Assembly: GCA_947453945.1 (NCBI GenBank)
Contig: CANGJB010000010.1
Coordinates: 1 to 64,000, forward strand
Direction of reading: 5' to 3'
DNA: 64,000 bases
From: Sphingomonadaceae bacterium
Lineage (GTDB): Bacteria; Pseudomonadota; Alphaproteobacteria; Sphingomonadales; Sphingomonadaceae
Shown: positions 54,544 through 63,751 of the stretch, piece by piece
How the letters are laid out: each line of letters starts with the position of its first letter
Numbering within the stretch: the first letter of the stretch is position 1
Notes under the pieces: generated by a model
Told to the model about the DNA's origin: nothing
The model's database searches: none
The model's input: only the letters and a program-made list of their open reading frames with translations
Made by a program: the position numbers and the translations under genes

Positions 54544-55494
54544 ATGACGGACACAAGCAAATCTGGGGCAAGTGAAAGCCGCTGGGCCATCGCCATTCAT
54601 GGCGGAGCCGGAGCCATGACGCCCGAGACGATGGATGCCGCCGGTGTGGCGGCGCACGAGGCCGCGCTGGGCGTGGCGCTCGATGCGGGGCGCGATGTGC
54701 TCTTTGCGGGCGGGAGCGCGTTGGAAGCCGTCTGCGCGGCGGTTTCGGCGCTGGAGGATGATCCGCATTTCAATGCCGGGCGCGGGGCTGTGTTCACCTA
54801 TCACGGCACCAACGAGCTTGATGCAGCGGTGATGGACGGGGCTACGCGGGGCGCGGGTGCGGTCTGCGGGGTGACGCATACGCGCAACCCGGTGAGCCTC
54901 GCGCGCGCGGTGATGGAAAAGAGCCCGCATGTGTTCCTGAGCGGCGCGGGCGCAGAGGAGTTCGCGCGCGAGCAGGGCGTGGAAATGGTCGATCCCGATT
55001 GGTTCGCCACCGAGGCGCGCTGGCAGCAATTGCAGGAACTGAAGGCGAAGAAGCTCGGCTGGTTCGATGCGGGGCTGAAGTACGGCACGGTGGGTGCAGT
55101 GGCCGTGGATGCGTCCGGCCATGTCGCGGCGGCCACGTCCACCGGCGGGCTTACCGGCAAGCGCTGGGGCCGGATCGGCGATTCGCCGCTGATCGGCGCG
55201 GGAACTTATGCGGATGACCGAGCAGCGGCGATCAGCTGCACGGGCTCTGGCGAACAGTTCATCCGCGCCGCCGTGGCGCATGAGATCTGCGCGCGGATGC
55301 GGATCGGCGGCGAGAGACCGCAGGCAGCGACCGAGGCGGTCCTGGACGAGGTTGGCGCGATGGGCGGTGTCGGCGGGGTGATCTACGCGACGCCCGGCGG
55401 CGAGACCGGGTTTGCCTTCACCACGCCGGGGATGTTTCGCGGGCGGGCAGACAGCGCGGGCCTGCGTGAAGTGGGCATCTTCGGCGAGAGCTAG
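54544..55494 (+). CDS. iaaA: Isoaspartyl peptidase/L-asparaginase
   Basis: N-terminal-nucleophile hydrolase that removes isoaspartyl residues from peptides and also splits asparagine. 316 residues from ATG 54544. It self-cleaves before the catalytic Thr at T182 (KYGTVGAVAVD). AIHGGAGAM, NAGRGAVF, DGATRGAGAV and the substrate loop SCTGSGEQFIR are intact. Two-chain processing is expected. Confidence 0.94.
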   Translation: MTDTSKSGASESRWAIAIHGGAGAMTPETMDAAGVAAHEAALGVALDAGRDVLFAGGSALEAVCAAVSALEDDPHFNAGRGAVFTYHGTNELDAAVMDGATRGAGAVCGVTHTRNPVSLARAVMEKSPHVFLSGAGAEEFAREQGVEMVDPDWFATEARWQQLQELKAKKLGWFDAGLKYGTVGAVAVDASGHVAAATSTGGLTGKRWGRIGDSPLIGAGTYADDRAAAISCTGSGEQFIRAAVAHEICARMRIGGERPQAATEAVLDEVGAMGGVGGVIYATPGGETGFAFTTPGMFRGRADSAGLREVGIFGES

Positions 55495-55497
55495 ATT

Positions 55498-56400
55498 TTA
55501 GGCGGCGTGTTTGTCGGCCTTGCGGCGGCCGAGGCGCAGGCCCTGTTCCAGCCGGGCGCGCAGCTGCAGGTAATAGGATTCGAGGAACACGCGTTCGGCG
55601 CGGTAGGGATAAGGGCGGCCGATCTTGCGGCTGATCGCGTCGGCCACATCGTCCAGCGCGGGTCCGCGCCCATCGCGCAGCACGCGCTCCAGCGTCTGCA
55701 GCTCGTACTCGCCGTAGACGGCCAATTCCTCGGGCGTGAAGGTGAACGCCTGTTCGGCGGCGGCGACCGGCGCGCTGACCGAAAGCGCATGGCCCAATTT
55801 GCGGCGCGGCGCTTCGATCACCCAGGTGCCCGCGATGACATCGCCGCAGCGCAGGGCATCGCGGTTGAAAAACGGGAACAGCATGAAGATCGCAAACCAG
55901 ATCGCCCCGGCCCAGCCGGCGAGATCGGCATCGCTGCCTGCCGCGAAAGCGCCGCCGATGAACACCACCGGCATGAACAGCTCGATATCGCGCACGATGT
56001 TGCGCGCGATCACGGCCTCGGTGGTCAGCCGTTCGGTGCCGCGCGCGGCGATGCGAATGCCGGCAATGCGCTTGCCCGGCGTGGCGCCGCGCGGACCAAG
56101 CTCGAAGAACAGGAACCACGCGTTGCGGAACAGGAACATCGCGACGATCCACAGCACGACAATCGCCTGCAGAGCGTGGGACTTGGCCGTGCCGCCCTGA
56201 AGGTCGCTCTCCGCAACGGCAACGCCGCCCGCGATCCAGATCAGCGTGAGCGTCGTGACAATGATGGCGGCGCCGATCATCGCCAGATCGAGCAGCAGCG
56301 CCGCCGCCCGCGCACCGTGCGCGGCAAGCACGATGGGCAGCGTTACGCCTTCGGGCGTGATCACCATGCGGTCCCGGCTGCGCGGTTCGCGGCGCGCCAT
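55498..56400 (-). CDS. RDD-family membrane protein
   Basis: 300 residues. RDD domain with three to four membrane helices (about 25-55, 80-105, 140-175), conserved GARAAALLLDLAMIG and GATPGKRIAGIRI. A soluble, acidic-basic tail (about 215-300) is cytoplasmic. Last gene of the coupled MoxR operon; its start overlaps the SpoIIM stop by one base. RDD proteins are transporter-like with unclear substrate. Confidence 0.88.
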   Translation of the reverse strand: MARREPRSRDRMVITPEGVTLPIVLAAHGARAAALLLDLAMIGAAIIVTTLTLIWIAGGVAVAESDLQGGTAKSHALQAIVVLWIVAMFLFRNAWFLFFELGPRGATPGKRIAGIRIAARGTERLTTEAVIARNIVRDIELFMPVVFIGGAFAAGSDADLAGWAGAIWFAIFMLFPFFNRDALRCGDVIAGTWVIEAPRRKLGHALSVSAPVAAAEQAFTFTPEELAVYGEYELQTLERVLRDGRGPALDDVADAISRKIGRPYPYRAERVFLESYYLQLRARLEQGLRLGRRKADKHAA

Positions 56401-57500
56401 CAGGGCTGCACTCCCTCAGATGTCCCATCCCCGGCGTTGCCGCGCCAGACGAAGAAATAGCCGGTCCAGAACACCAGCATGAACACGCCGACTATGAGGC
56501 GACCGGCGGTGTTGTTGATCAGTTGGCGCGCAAAGCCTTCGAGAAGGCCGGCCACGATCAGCATGAGGACGACCCCCACCATCACTTGCGCACTGCGGCG
56601 TCCGGCTGCGGCGGCGGCATCGAGCACGGCTGCATCGCCGGGGAAGGCCATCGCACGGCCGATGTGCAGCCCTGCCGCGCCCGCCAGCAGGATCGCGAAC
56701 AGTTCGGTGGTGCCGTGGACGGCCAGCCAGCCGATGATCTCTATGGTCAGCCCCTGCCCATGGTAGAGCCAGAGCAGCGCGCCGAGCATCGTGGTGTTCT
56801 GGATCAGGAGCAGCGCGGAAGGCAGGCCAAAGGCGAAGCCCAGCGCGAAGGCCAGAATCGAGACTTGCGCGTTGTTGGAAAACAGCGCGGCGGCGAACAT
56901 GCCGAGGCCGGACTGGTTCTGCTGGCCGAACAGTGTGCCCATCAGCACCGCGCGGCTGGCCCCCGGCACGCGCGCATCGGCCATGCCGGCGGGGATCAGC
57001 GCATAGTACCAATCGGGGTCGCTCGCCACGAGCAGCCAGCCCGCCACCGTGCCCGCCACCATCAGCGCCAGCGCGATCAGGATATCATGCCCCAGCGCGC
57101 GCACGCTGGCGCCCCAGCCGCCGCCGAAGAAGCGCAAGAGCCAATCGCCAAGGCCGGCGCGCGGGCCATAGACGATGAACCATGCGCGGCGGGTGAGCAC
57201 TTCGAGCCAGGCCAGCGTTTCAGCATCGAGCGAGGTTTCGCGCGCAACGGCAAGGCTGGAGACGGCGGTGCGATAAAGCGCGGGGAGCGCGAGCAGGTCC
57301 TCGTCCGAAATGCCGCGCAGCCGCCCGCGCTCGATCCGCGTGACGATGGCCTCCAGCCGCTTCCACTCGCCCTCGCGCTCCAGTCGGAACCGGTCCGAGC
57401 GCAGCGCTGCGTCTTCCGCGGCGGCGATATCTGCGCTGGCGGCGGGGCTGAACCAGCCGCCAAGGCGGCCCAGCAGGGTGGGTGCTGCAGTCTCGCTCAT
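56400..57500 (-). CDS. Stage II sporulation protein M-like membrane protein
   Basis: 366 residues. An N-terminal soluble helical part (to about 105) and six or so membrane helices. The SpoIIM-type core includes NNAQVSILAFALGFAFGLPSA and HGTTELFAILLAGAAGLHIG. The organism shows no other sign of sporulation, and this family is common in non-sporulating bacteria next to RDD and MoxR genes. Coupled to DUF58 (ATGA) and RDD (one-base overlap). Confidence 0.9.
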   Translation of the reverse strand: MSETAAPTLLGRLGGWFSPAASADIAAAEDAALRSDRFRLEREGEWKRLEAIVTRIERGRLRGISDEDLLALPALYRTAVSSLAVARETSLDAETLAWLEVLTRRAWFIVYGPRAGLGDWLLRFFGGGWGASVRALGHDILIALALMVAGTVAGWLLVASDPDWYYALIPAGMADARVPGASRAVLMGTLFGQQNQSGLGMFAAALFSNNAQVSILAFALGFAFGLPSALLLIQNTTMLGALLWLYHGQGLTIEIIGWLAVHGTTELFAILLAGAAGLHIGRAMAFPGDAAVLDAAAAAGRRSAQVMVGVVLMLIVAGLLEGFARQLINNTAGRLIVGVFMLVFWTGYFFVWRGNAGDGTSEGVQP

Positions 57501-58834
57501 CCCAGGCTTCCAGCGCGCTTCACGGTGAGATAGGCATCGAGCAGGCGGTTGCCGATATGCTGGTGCGGCGCCTCGACCACAAGGATCCCCGCGCGGCGCA
57601 GGCGCTGGAGCACGAGCGTGCGCTGATGCTGGAGCGTGGTGGCGGTGACCGCCATGGCGGCATCCTGCGCGGTGCGGACGGGGGCGCTGACGAACTCGGC
57701 CAGTTCGGCATCGGCCATGACGACGAAGATCACACGGTGGCGTTCGACCAGCCGGCGCATCGATTCGATCATCAGTTCAGCGCTGGTGGGATCGGTGAAT
57801 TCAGAGAACACCACGACCAGCGAGCGCCGCCGCAGCCGCGCGGCGAGGGTGGAGAGTGCAAGCGTGAAGTTGGGCTGCTCGGCGCTGTAATCGAGCGCGG
57901 CGGCGGCATCCTGCAGGCGGGCAAAATCACGCGGCGCGGTGACAAAGGGGCTGAGGACCTGCGGCTTTGCGGCAAATCCATAGACCGCGACGCGGTCTTG
58001 CGCGCCCAGCGCGATCCATGCGGTGGTGAGCGCCGCGGTGACGGCGCGGTCGATGCGCGGAAGGCCGCCGATCGGCTCGCTCATCGTCTGCCCGCAATCG
58101 AACGCGAAGACGATCTGGTTGTTGCGCTCGGTCTCGTATTCCTTGGCGAAAAGCCGGGCGTGGCGAGCGGAGCTTTTCCAGTCGATCCGGCGGCGATCCA
58201 TGCCGGCTTCGTATTCGGCGAGCGCCTCGAACTCGGTCCCTTCGCCCCGGATGCGGCGAGCGACCATGCCGAACTGGGCATCGCGCAGGAACAGCTGGAG
58301 CGCGGGGCTGCGCACGGGGGCGATATTGGGGCGCACGCGGACCACGGCGCCCACATCCTGCCTTACCTGTCGGCAGGCAAGGCCCAGCGGGCCCTCCCAG
58401 CGCAGCCACACGGCACCGACCGGTCCAAGACCGCGACGGGTGGGCACTGTCTCGATCCGCACGCTCCAGGCGCCGTTGTCGCGGCAGAGAGGTGCCACCA
58501 GCCTTCCGCCCTTGGCTAGGCGCGGATCGAGCGCCAGCGCGGCCACGGGCGCTGCGCGGGGCGCCTCGGCCCGGAAATCGGCCAGCACGGTGAGCGCGAG
58601 CGGTTCGCCCACTTCGCTGTCTTCGGGCACGATCACACGCAGCCCGGCCAGCGCGGGGGCAAGCAGCGCATCGAGCAGGACCATGGCCAGCAGCGCCGCG
58701 CCCAGCGCCGGTGCGGCGATCCACGCCTGCGGCACGGCAGCCGCGACAACCAGCGCCAGCGGCGCGGCGAGCGCCAGCAGCACGGCAGTCCGCGCTGAGG
58801 GGTAGAACACCGGGAAAGGCCAGCGCCGGCGCAT
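57497..58834 (-). CDS. DUF58 (vWA-like) protein
   Basis: 445 residues: two N-terminal membrane helices (about 14-60), a beta-rich extracytoplasmic or interdomain part, and the DUF58 motif RRIDWKSSARHARLFAKEY. A vWA-like domain follows from about residue 240. Its metal-site loop reads FDCGQTM where DxSxS is usual, so MIDAS metal binding is doubtful. DUF58 proteins act with MoxR ATPases, probably as the target they remodel or assemble. Confidence 0.9.
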   Translation of the reverse strand: MRRRWPFPVFYPSARTAVLLALAAPLALVVAAAVPQAWIAAPALGAALLAMVLLDALLAPALAGLRVIVPEDSEVGEPLALTVLADFRAEAPRAAPVAALALDPRLAKGGRLVAPLCRDNGAWSVRIETVPTRRGLGPVGAVWLRWEGPLGLACRQVRQDVGAVVRVRPNIAPVRSPALQLFLRDAQFGMVARRIRGEGTEFEALAEYEAGMDRRRIDWKSSARHARLFAKEYETERNNQIVFAFDCGQTMSEPIGGLPRIDRAVTAALTTAWIALGAQDRVAVYGFAAKPQVLSPFVTAPRDFARLQDAAAALDYSAEQPNFTLALSTLAARLRRRSLVVVFSEFTDPTSAELMIESMRRLVERHRVIFVVMADAELAEFVSAPVRTAQDAAMAVTATTLQHQRTLVLQRLRRAGILVVEAPHQHIGNRLLDAYLTVKRAGSLG

Positions 58835-58837
58835 GGA

Positions 58838-59809
58838 TTACCTCGGCGCCTCGGTGCGCTGGATCAGATCGGCGACGATGCTTTCCGCCGCGCGGCCTTC
58901 GATCTCGGCGGCGGGGCTGAGCAGCATGCGGTGGCGCAGCACGGCGATGGCCAGCGCCTTCACATCATCCGGGATCACGTAGTCGCGCCCGTCCAGCGCG
59001 GCGCGGGCGCGGGCGGCGCCAGCAAGCACCACGGCGGCGCGCGGGCTGGCTCCGGCGGCGAGATCCGCGCTCTCACGCGTCGCGCGCACGAGGCGGACGA
59101 TGTAATCGACCACCGTTTCCGACATCGTCACCGTGGCGATTGCGGCGACCGCCTCGGCAATCGCGTCGCCCGCCGTGACCGCGGTAACGCCGAGCTTGGC
59201 AGGCGCGGGTGCGCCGCGCCCGGCGCCATAGCGCGTGACGATCTGGGCCTCTTCCTCGGCGCTGGGGTAATCGACGAGCAGCTTGAACAGGAACCGGTCG
59301 AGCTGCGCTTCGGGTAACGGATAGACGCCCTGGCTCTCGATCGGGTTCTGCGTGGCGACGACCATGAACCGGTCCGACAAGGCATACGTCTCGCCATCGA
59401 GCGTCACGCGGCGTTCCTGCATGGCTTCGAGCAGCGCGGCCTGCGTCTTGGGCGGGGTGCGGTTGATCTCGTCGCCCAGCAGCAGCTCATGGAAGATCGG
59501 CCCGCGCGTGAGGGTGAACTGGCTGGTCTGGAAGTTGAACAGGTTGGAGCCGAGGATATCGCCGGGCATCAGATCGGGCGTGAACTGGATGCGCCCGAAA
59601 TCGAGCCCGAGGGAGATGGCAAAGCTCTGCGCCAGCAAGGTCTTGGCGGTGCCCGGCGGGCCTTCGAGCAGCACATGGCCGCCTGCGAGCAGCGCGATCA
59701 GCAGGTGATTGACCACGCTGTCCTGCCCCACCACGGCCTTGGCCACTTCGGCGCGGATGGCGCCGGCCATTGCGCGGACATCATCCAGAGTCATGGGGGT
59801 CGAGCTCAT
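58838..59809 (-). CDS. MoxR-family AAA+ ATPase
   Basis: 323 residues. Walker A GPPGTAKT (residues 50-57), Walker B LLGDEINR (D113, E114), sensor 1 VVATQNP, and a C-terminal lid domain. MoxR proteins are chaperone-like ATPases that act with vWA-domain partners, here DUF58 three bases downstream. The upstream DUF4350 stop overlaps its start (ATGA). Confidence 0.95.
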   Translation of the reverse strand: MSSTPMTLDDVRAMAGAIRAEVAKAVVGQDSVVNHLLIALLAGGHVLLEGPPGTAKTLLAQSFAISLGLDFGRIQFTPDLMPGDILGSNLFNFQTSQFTLTRGPIFHELLLGDEINRTPPKTQAALLEAMQERRVTLDGETYALSDRFMVVATQNPIESQGVYPLPEAQLDRFLFKLLVDYPSAEEEAQIVTRYGAGRGAPAPAKLGVTAVTAGDAIAEAVAAIATVTMSETVVDYIVRLVRATRESADLAAGASPRAAVVLAGAARARAALDGRDYVIPDDVKALAIAVLRHRMLLSPAAEIEGRAAESIVADLIQRTEAPR

Positions 59810-61110
59810 GCAGTCAGGTCCTTTTCAAGGCGTTGCAGAGCGGCGGCGCGCTGCACCACCTCTGCGGATCGGCGCGCCACGCGCAGCCGCGCGGCGAGTT
59901 CGGAATAGCGCAGGCCGGTCTCGTCCAGCCGGGCCTGCAGGCGATCTATCGCGGCTTCGGTTTCCGCCACGGGGCGCCCGCGCGGCAGGCCAAGCGCCAT
60001 GACCAGCCGTTCGCGGGAGGCATCGGCATAGGGCGCGGCGATCAGGCGCAGGCGCCCGGCGCGGCGGATGAGGCCGGCGGTGTTGCGCACCAGCACCGTC
60101 TTGCCGAGCGGGATCTCGCGTCCGGCCACGCGGGCCGGGCCGAAGCGGTTGAAGCTGCGCCACCCGGCGGCAAACAGCGCCATGAAGAAGCACAGCGTGG
60201 CCGCAAGGAACGGCGGCTCGAACGCTAGGGTCAGGAGATTGCGGCTCGCACCCAGACCATTGAGCGTGAGATCGAACGAGACCGATTCGGGGCGCCCGCC
60301 GGCGGCGGCGTAGACGAGGCGGCGCGCCATGAGTGCGGTCTGCTTGTCGGCCAGGCCCCAGTTGTCGAGCAGGTCCGGCTCGAACACCAGGACCACGGGG
60401 AAGCTGGTGGCGAAGCTATCGTTGGCGCCTGCCTCCTCCGGATCGCTGTCTGCATGGCGCTGCATGCCGATCCAGTTTTCGAGCGCGGGATTGCTGCCAT
60501 CACCCGTGAAGTAGCCGGCAAGAACGCGCGCGTCGGGCGTTTCGATCAGCGCTTCAAGGCCGGCCCCATCGCCCGCCTGCACCTTGCGATCATCGGGGAG
60601 CGGGCCGTGGAACGCGGAGAACGCGCCCGAACCGGTCCAGCCATGCGCGGCGCCGCCCACGAAGCCTACCGATACATCATCATGATAGCCTTTCCATTCG
60701 GGCGGCTGGGTGCCCTCGATCCGGGTCCACCCGCGCTTGGCTGCGGGATTGCCGAAATCGGGCAAGGCGATCCATTTGGGGGTGACGACAAGCGTGGGGC
60801 CGATGCTGCGCCGGGCCTCGACGATCTCGGCAATGTCCTTGCCATCCACTTGGGCCGGCGGGGTCAGCACGAGCAGACCCGGCTGCTTGAGCGCCTCCTT
60901 GCCGCGCGCGCGGCTGACGGTGACGCCATCCGCCTCAAGCATGGCGGCGAGCGCGGCATAGCCGTTGAGCCCGCGGCCCGCCACGTGGCCGCCGCCGTTG
61001 TTGGTCGCGCCGCCCCCGGTGCCGAGCCAGTAGAGCACCGCGACAAAGGCCAGCGCGCCGATGAGCACGATGCCGAGCGTGGTGCTCTTGCCGAAGGGGG
61101 AATCGTTCAC
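59806..61110 (-). CDS. DUF4350-domain membrane protein
   Basis: 434 residues from GTG 61110, overlapping the DUF4129 stop (GTGA). A membrane helix near the N-terminus (about 12-32), then a DUF4350 GATase-like domain (about 40-260), a second membrane helix (near 318-338), and a cytoplasmic helical tail. The domain resembles a glutamine-amidotransferase-like fold with no obvious catalytic Cys. It is a standard member of MoxR-DUF58-DUF4129 clusters. Confidence 0.85.
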   Translation of the reverse strand: MNDSPFGKSTTLGIVLIGALAFVAVLYWLGTGGGATNNGGGHVAGRGLNGYAALAAMLEADGVTVSRARGKEALKQPGLLVLTPPAQVDGKDIAEIVEARRSIGPTLVVTPKWIALPDFGNPAAKRGWTRIEGTQPPEWKGYHDDVSVGFVGGAAHGWTGSGAFSAFHGPLPDDRKVQAGDGAGLEALIETPDARVLAGYFTGDGSNPALENWIGMQRHADSDPEEAGANDSFATSFPVVLVFEPDLLDNWGLADKQTALMARRLVYAAAGGRPESVSFDLTLNGLGASRNLLTLAFEPPFLAATLCFFMALFAAGWRSFNRFGPARVAGREIPLGKTVLVRNTAGLIRRAGRLRLIAAPYADASRERLVMALGLPRGRPVAETEAAIDRLQARLDETGLRYSELAARLRVARRSAEVVQRAAALQRLEKDLTA

Positions 61111-61778
61111 CGGCCGGCTTCCAGATTCTGCAGCGCGAAGGCGGCATAGGCTTCGCGCGCGCGGTGCCAATCGTCCGCCGCCAGCGCGCGCAGGGCATAG
61201 AGGCTGCGCTCCACTTCGCGCGCGATCAGCGTGAAGGCCTGCCGTGCGGCGGCGGGAAGGCCGGGGATCAGGCCGATCTCGCGCGCGGTGCTGGAGGGGC
61301 TGAGCCAATCGGGCCGTGCGGCGGCGATATGGTGCACGCTGCGCTGAAGCAGGAGGTGCACGGCCTCCTCATAGCGGCCTTGGGCCGCGAGAGCATCGGC
61401 ATCCTCCAGCAGCGCTAGCGCAGCGGCGCGGTCTAATACCGGCCCGGGCAGCGCAGGGACGGCCAAGGCGCGGCCGAGCTTCCAGCGCCGGAATAGCATG
61501 AACCCGATCCACAGCGCGCCGATGGCCGCAAGGATGGCGAGCACGATCTCGATGCCGCCCCACCCGGCGCCCAGCCAGCGGCCGAGCGGCGCGAAAAGTT
61601 CCGAAAGGTAGCGCAGGATCGCGACGAGCCATGCAGGCGGTTCGCTTTTCGGCGGATGGTAGGGCGGGACGGGCGCATACTGGATCTCGCGCATGCTGCG
61701 CGCCGCTTCCCACGCGCGTTCGCCTGCACTGGCGCTTTCCGGTCCGGGTACTCCTGCCACAGCGCCCAGTGGTCGCAT
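61107..61778 (-). CDS. DUF4129-domain protein
   Basis: 223 residues. One membrane helix (about 73-96). The C-terminal DUF4129 domain has ALLEDADALAAQGRYEEAVHLLLQ and ARPDWLSPSSTAREI. The N-terminal REIQYAPVPPYHPP is usual for the family. Start ATG 61778 is uncertain; ATG 61694 is in frame but would cut conserved residues. First gene of the coupled six-gene operon, 63 bases after pheA. Confidence 0.83.
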   Translation of the reverse strand: MRPLGAVAGVPGPESASAGERAWEAARSMREIQYAPVPPYHPPKSEPPAWLVAILRYLSELFAPLGRWLGAGWGGIEIVLAILAAIGALWIGFMLFRRWKLGRALAVPALPGPVLDRAAALALLEDADALAAQGRYEEAVHLLLQRSVHHIAAARPDWLSPSSTAREIGLIPGLPAAARQAFTLIAREVERSLYALRALAADDWHRAREAYAAFALQNLEAGR

Positions 61779-61841
61779 GTGGCCCGGGCCCGGGGCAAGC
61801 GTTTATCGCGCCGGATCGGTGTGCTGATCGCGCGGTGGCGA

Positions 61842-62732
61842 TCAGCCGCGCGCGCGTTCCAGCGGATAGGTGCCGAGAATGCGCAGGTCCTTGGCGAAGA
61901 AGCCCAGTTCCTCGAACGCGCGGTCCACCGCTGCCTCGCCCGGCGCGCCGACAATATCGGCGAAGAAAGCGGTGGCGGCAAAGCTAGCGCCGCGCTGATA
62001 GCTTTCCAGCTTGGTCATGTTGATGCCGTTGGTCGCAAAACCGCCCAGCGCCTTGTAAAGCGCGGCGGGGATGTTGCGCACTTCGAACACGAAGGTGGTG
62101 ATCGCGGGGCCGGTGATCGTACCGAGGTCGAGCGGTTCGCGCGCCAGCATGACGAAGCGGGTCATGTTGTCGTGCGCGTCCTCGATGTTCTCCTCGACCA
62201 GCGTGAGGCCATAGAGTTCGGCGGCGATGCGCGGGGCGATGGCGGCGACGGCAGGATCCCCCAGTTCAGCGACATACGCGGCCGCGCCCGCGGTATCGGC
62301 ATGCGACATCGGCACGATGCCGCGCGCACGCAGAAAATGGCGCGACTGGCCGAGCGCCTGCGGGTGGCTGTAGGCGCTGGTGAAGGGGCCGGTGCCGATG
62401 CCCATGAGGCAGGCGTGGATGGGCATGAAATGCTCGCCCACGATGGCGAGATCGCTTTCGGGGAGGAGAAAGTGGATATCGGCCACGCGGCCATGCTGCG
62501 AATTTTCGATCGGGATGATGGCCTGGCCGGCACGTCCGTCCTTCACCGCATCCAGCGCATCTTCGAAGGAAAAGCACGGCAGCGGCAGGCAGTGCGGCAG
62601 CGCTTCCAGCGCGGCGCGGTGCGAATTGGCACCCGGGGCGCCCTGAAAGGCAACAGCGCGTGTCGGATCGGCAGCGGCGGCTGCGGTCATTTCGGCGACA
62701 AGGCGCGCGGCGGGTACGGGATAGCTGGCCAT
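61842..62732 (-). CDS. pheA: Prephenate dehydratase
   Basis: Converts prephenate to phenylpyruvate for phenylalanine synthesis. 296 residues. Catalytic region with VAFQGAPGANSHRAAL, IPIENSQHGRV and DNMTRFVMLAR (the TRF motif), then a C-terminal ACT domain, TTFVFEVRNIPAALYKALG and TKLESYQRG, for Phe feedback. It has no chorismate mutase fusion. It is divergent from the cytochrome c gene. Confidence 0.95.
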   Translation of the reverse strand: MASYPVPAARLVAEMTAAAAADPTRAVAFQGAPGANSHRAALEALPHCLPLPCFSFEDALDAVKDGRAGQAIIPIENSQHGRVADIHFLLPESDLAIVGEHFMPIHACLMGIGTGPFTSAYSHPQALGQSRHFLRARGIVPMSHADTAGAAAYVAELGDPAVAAIAPRIAAELYGLTLVEENIEDAHDNMTRFVMLAREPLDLGTITGPAITTFVFEVRNIPAALYKALGGFATNGINMTKLESYQRGASFAATAFFADIVGAPGEAAVDRAFEELGFFAKDLRILGTYPLERARG

Positions 62733-62921
62733 GGATCGACGCGCTTAAGGCTCCCGGCGTGGTGCGACAAGGCGCTTTTGCATGGGCCAAACACATCACC
62801 TCATATGATTCTTCTCGGGCAACCCATTGCAATCACTCTTGCGCGGGCGCTGGGGCGTGACTAGAGCGGCGGCGAAAATGCGCGCCAGCCACGCGGGCGC
62901 ACTCTCCATATGGGGCTCGGA

Positions 62922-63524
62922 ATGGACGATCGTTTCAATACCATTGCCGGTTGGACCTTGTTCGGCGGCATCGTTGCGCTTGGGCTTTCGAGCCTTTCGG
63001 GCCATTACTTTCTGGCCGACAAGGAACACCGCCCGGAGAAGATGGGTTATGTGATTGAGGGCGTCGAAGCCGAAGCCGGCAGCGGCGCGGCTGTGGCCGA
63101 ACCGATCGCGACGCGTCTGGCCAAGGGCGATGTCGCCAAGGGCGAGGCCACCTTTGCCAAGTGCAAGGCCTGCCACGTGAACGCGCAGGGCGGTGCCAAC
63201 GGTATCGGTCCGAACCTTTGGGGCGTCGTCGGGGCGTCCCAGGCCGCGCATCCCGGATTTGCCTATTCCGATGCGCTCAAGAGCAAGGGCGGCAAGTGGG
63301 ATTTCGCTAGCCTCGATGAATGGCTGACCTCGCCCGCCAAGTATGCGACCGGCACCAAGATGTCGTTCGCGGGCCTCGGCGATGCGCAGCAGCGCGCCGA
63401 CGTGATCCTCTATCTCAATTCGCAGGGCAGCAACCTGCCGCTTCCCGCAGCCGAAGCGGCCCCCGCAGCTCTGGCTGCAGATGCAAGCGCCGCTGCGCCC
63501 GAAGCGAGCGAAGCCGCGAAGTAA
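62922..63524 (+). CDS. Membrane-anchored class I cytochrome c (CycM-like)
   Basis: About 200 residues. N-terminal anchor helix (about 9-29), then a linker and a cytochrome c2-like domain with haem site CKACH (C81, C84, H85) and Met ligand in TKMSFAGL. A low-complexity Ala/Pro/Glu tail follows. The layout is that of CycM, which links the bc1 complex to terminal oxidase in Bradyrhizobium. ATG 62922 is preferred over ATG 62910. Confidence 0.92.
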   Translation: MDDRFNTIAGWTLFGGIVALGLSSLSGHYFLADKEHRPEKMGYVIEGVEAEAGSGAAVAEPIATRLAKGDVAKGEATFAKCKACHVNAQGGANGIGPNLWGVVGASQAAHPGFAYSDALKSKGGKWDFASLDEWLTSPAKYATGTKMSFAGLGDAQQRADVILYLNSQGSNLPLPAAEAAPAALAADASAAAPEASEAAK

Positions 63525-63531
63525 AAACGCC

Positions 63532-63568
63532 CGTAGGGCCACGCCCCGGAGAGGGGTGTGTCCCTACG
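63532..63568 (+). terminator. Stem-loop after the cytochrome c gene
   Basis: Outer arms CGTAGGG (63532-63538) and CCCTACG (63562-63568) with an inner ACGCCCC / GGGGTGT stem. The helix is strong but lacks a U-run. It may stabilise the mRNA end or terminate both this gene and the convergent small ORF. Confidence 0.5.
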
Positions 63569-63586
63569 AGGTCAGTCAACGCCGGT

Positions 63587-63751
63587 TCAATCGACCATTT
63601 GCTGGACGATCTGACGCAGTTCCTTTGCCGAAAGCACCGGCGAAGTGCGCTGGGGCGCAGCCATTCTGCGGGCTGTTCCGGAAACCCGGTAGCCGGGCAG
63701 GAAGCTGTGGCTGATCGTGTAGGCGTGCTGTGTGTTCAAATTCGGTGTCAT
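63587..63751 (-). CDS. Small protein, 54 residues
   Basis: ATG 63751 with AGGA at a 5-base spacing opens MTPNLNTQHAYTISHSFLPG. The rest is basic and soluble and ends KELRQIVQQMVD. No family recognised. The good ribosome site is the main support. A longer in-frame version upstream has no ribosome site. Confidence 0.52.
   Translation of the reverse strand: MTPNLNTQHAYTISHSFLPGYRVSGTARRMAAPQRTSPVLSAKELRQIVQQMVD

Noticed and set aside
56400-57500. Evidence of sporulation from the SpoIIM-like gene
   Set aside because: SpoIIM-like proteins are common next to MoxR in non-sporulating bacteria. No other sporulation gene is present.
57497-61778. MoxR/DUF58 cluster as an antiphage defence system
   Set aside because: Resembles MoxR-vWA ternary systems in outline, but this gene set is a widespread housekeeping-type cluster, and no nuclease or toxin is present.
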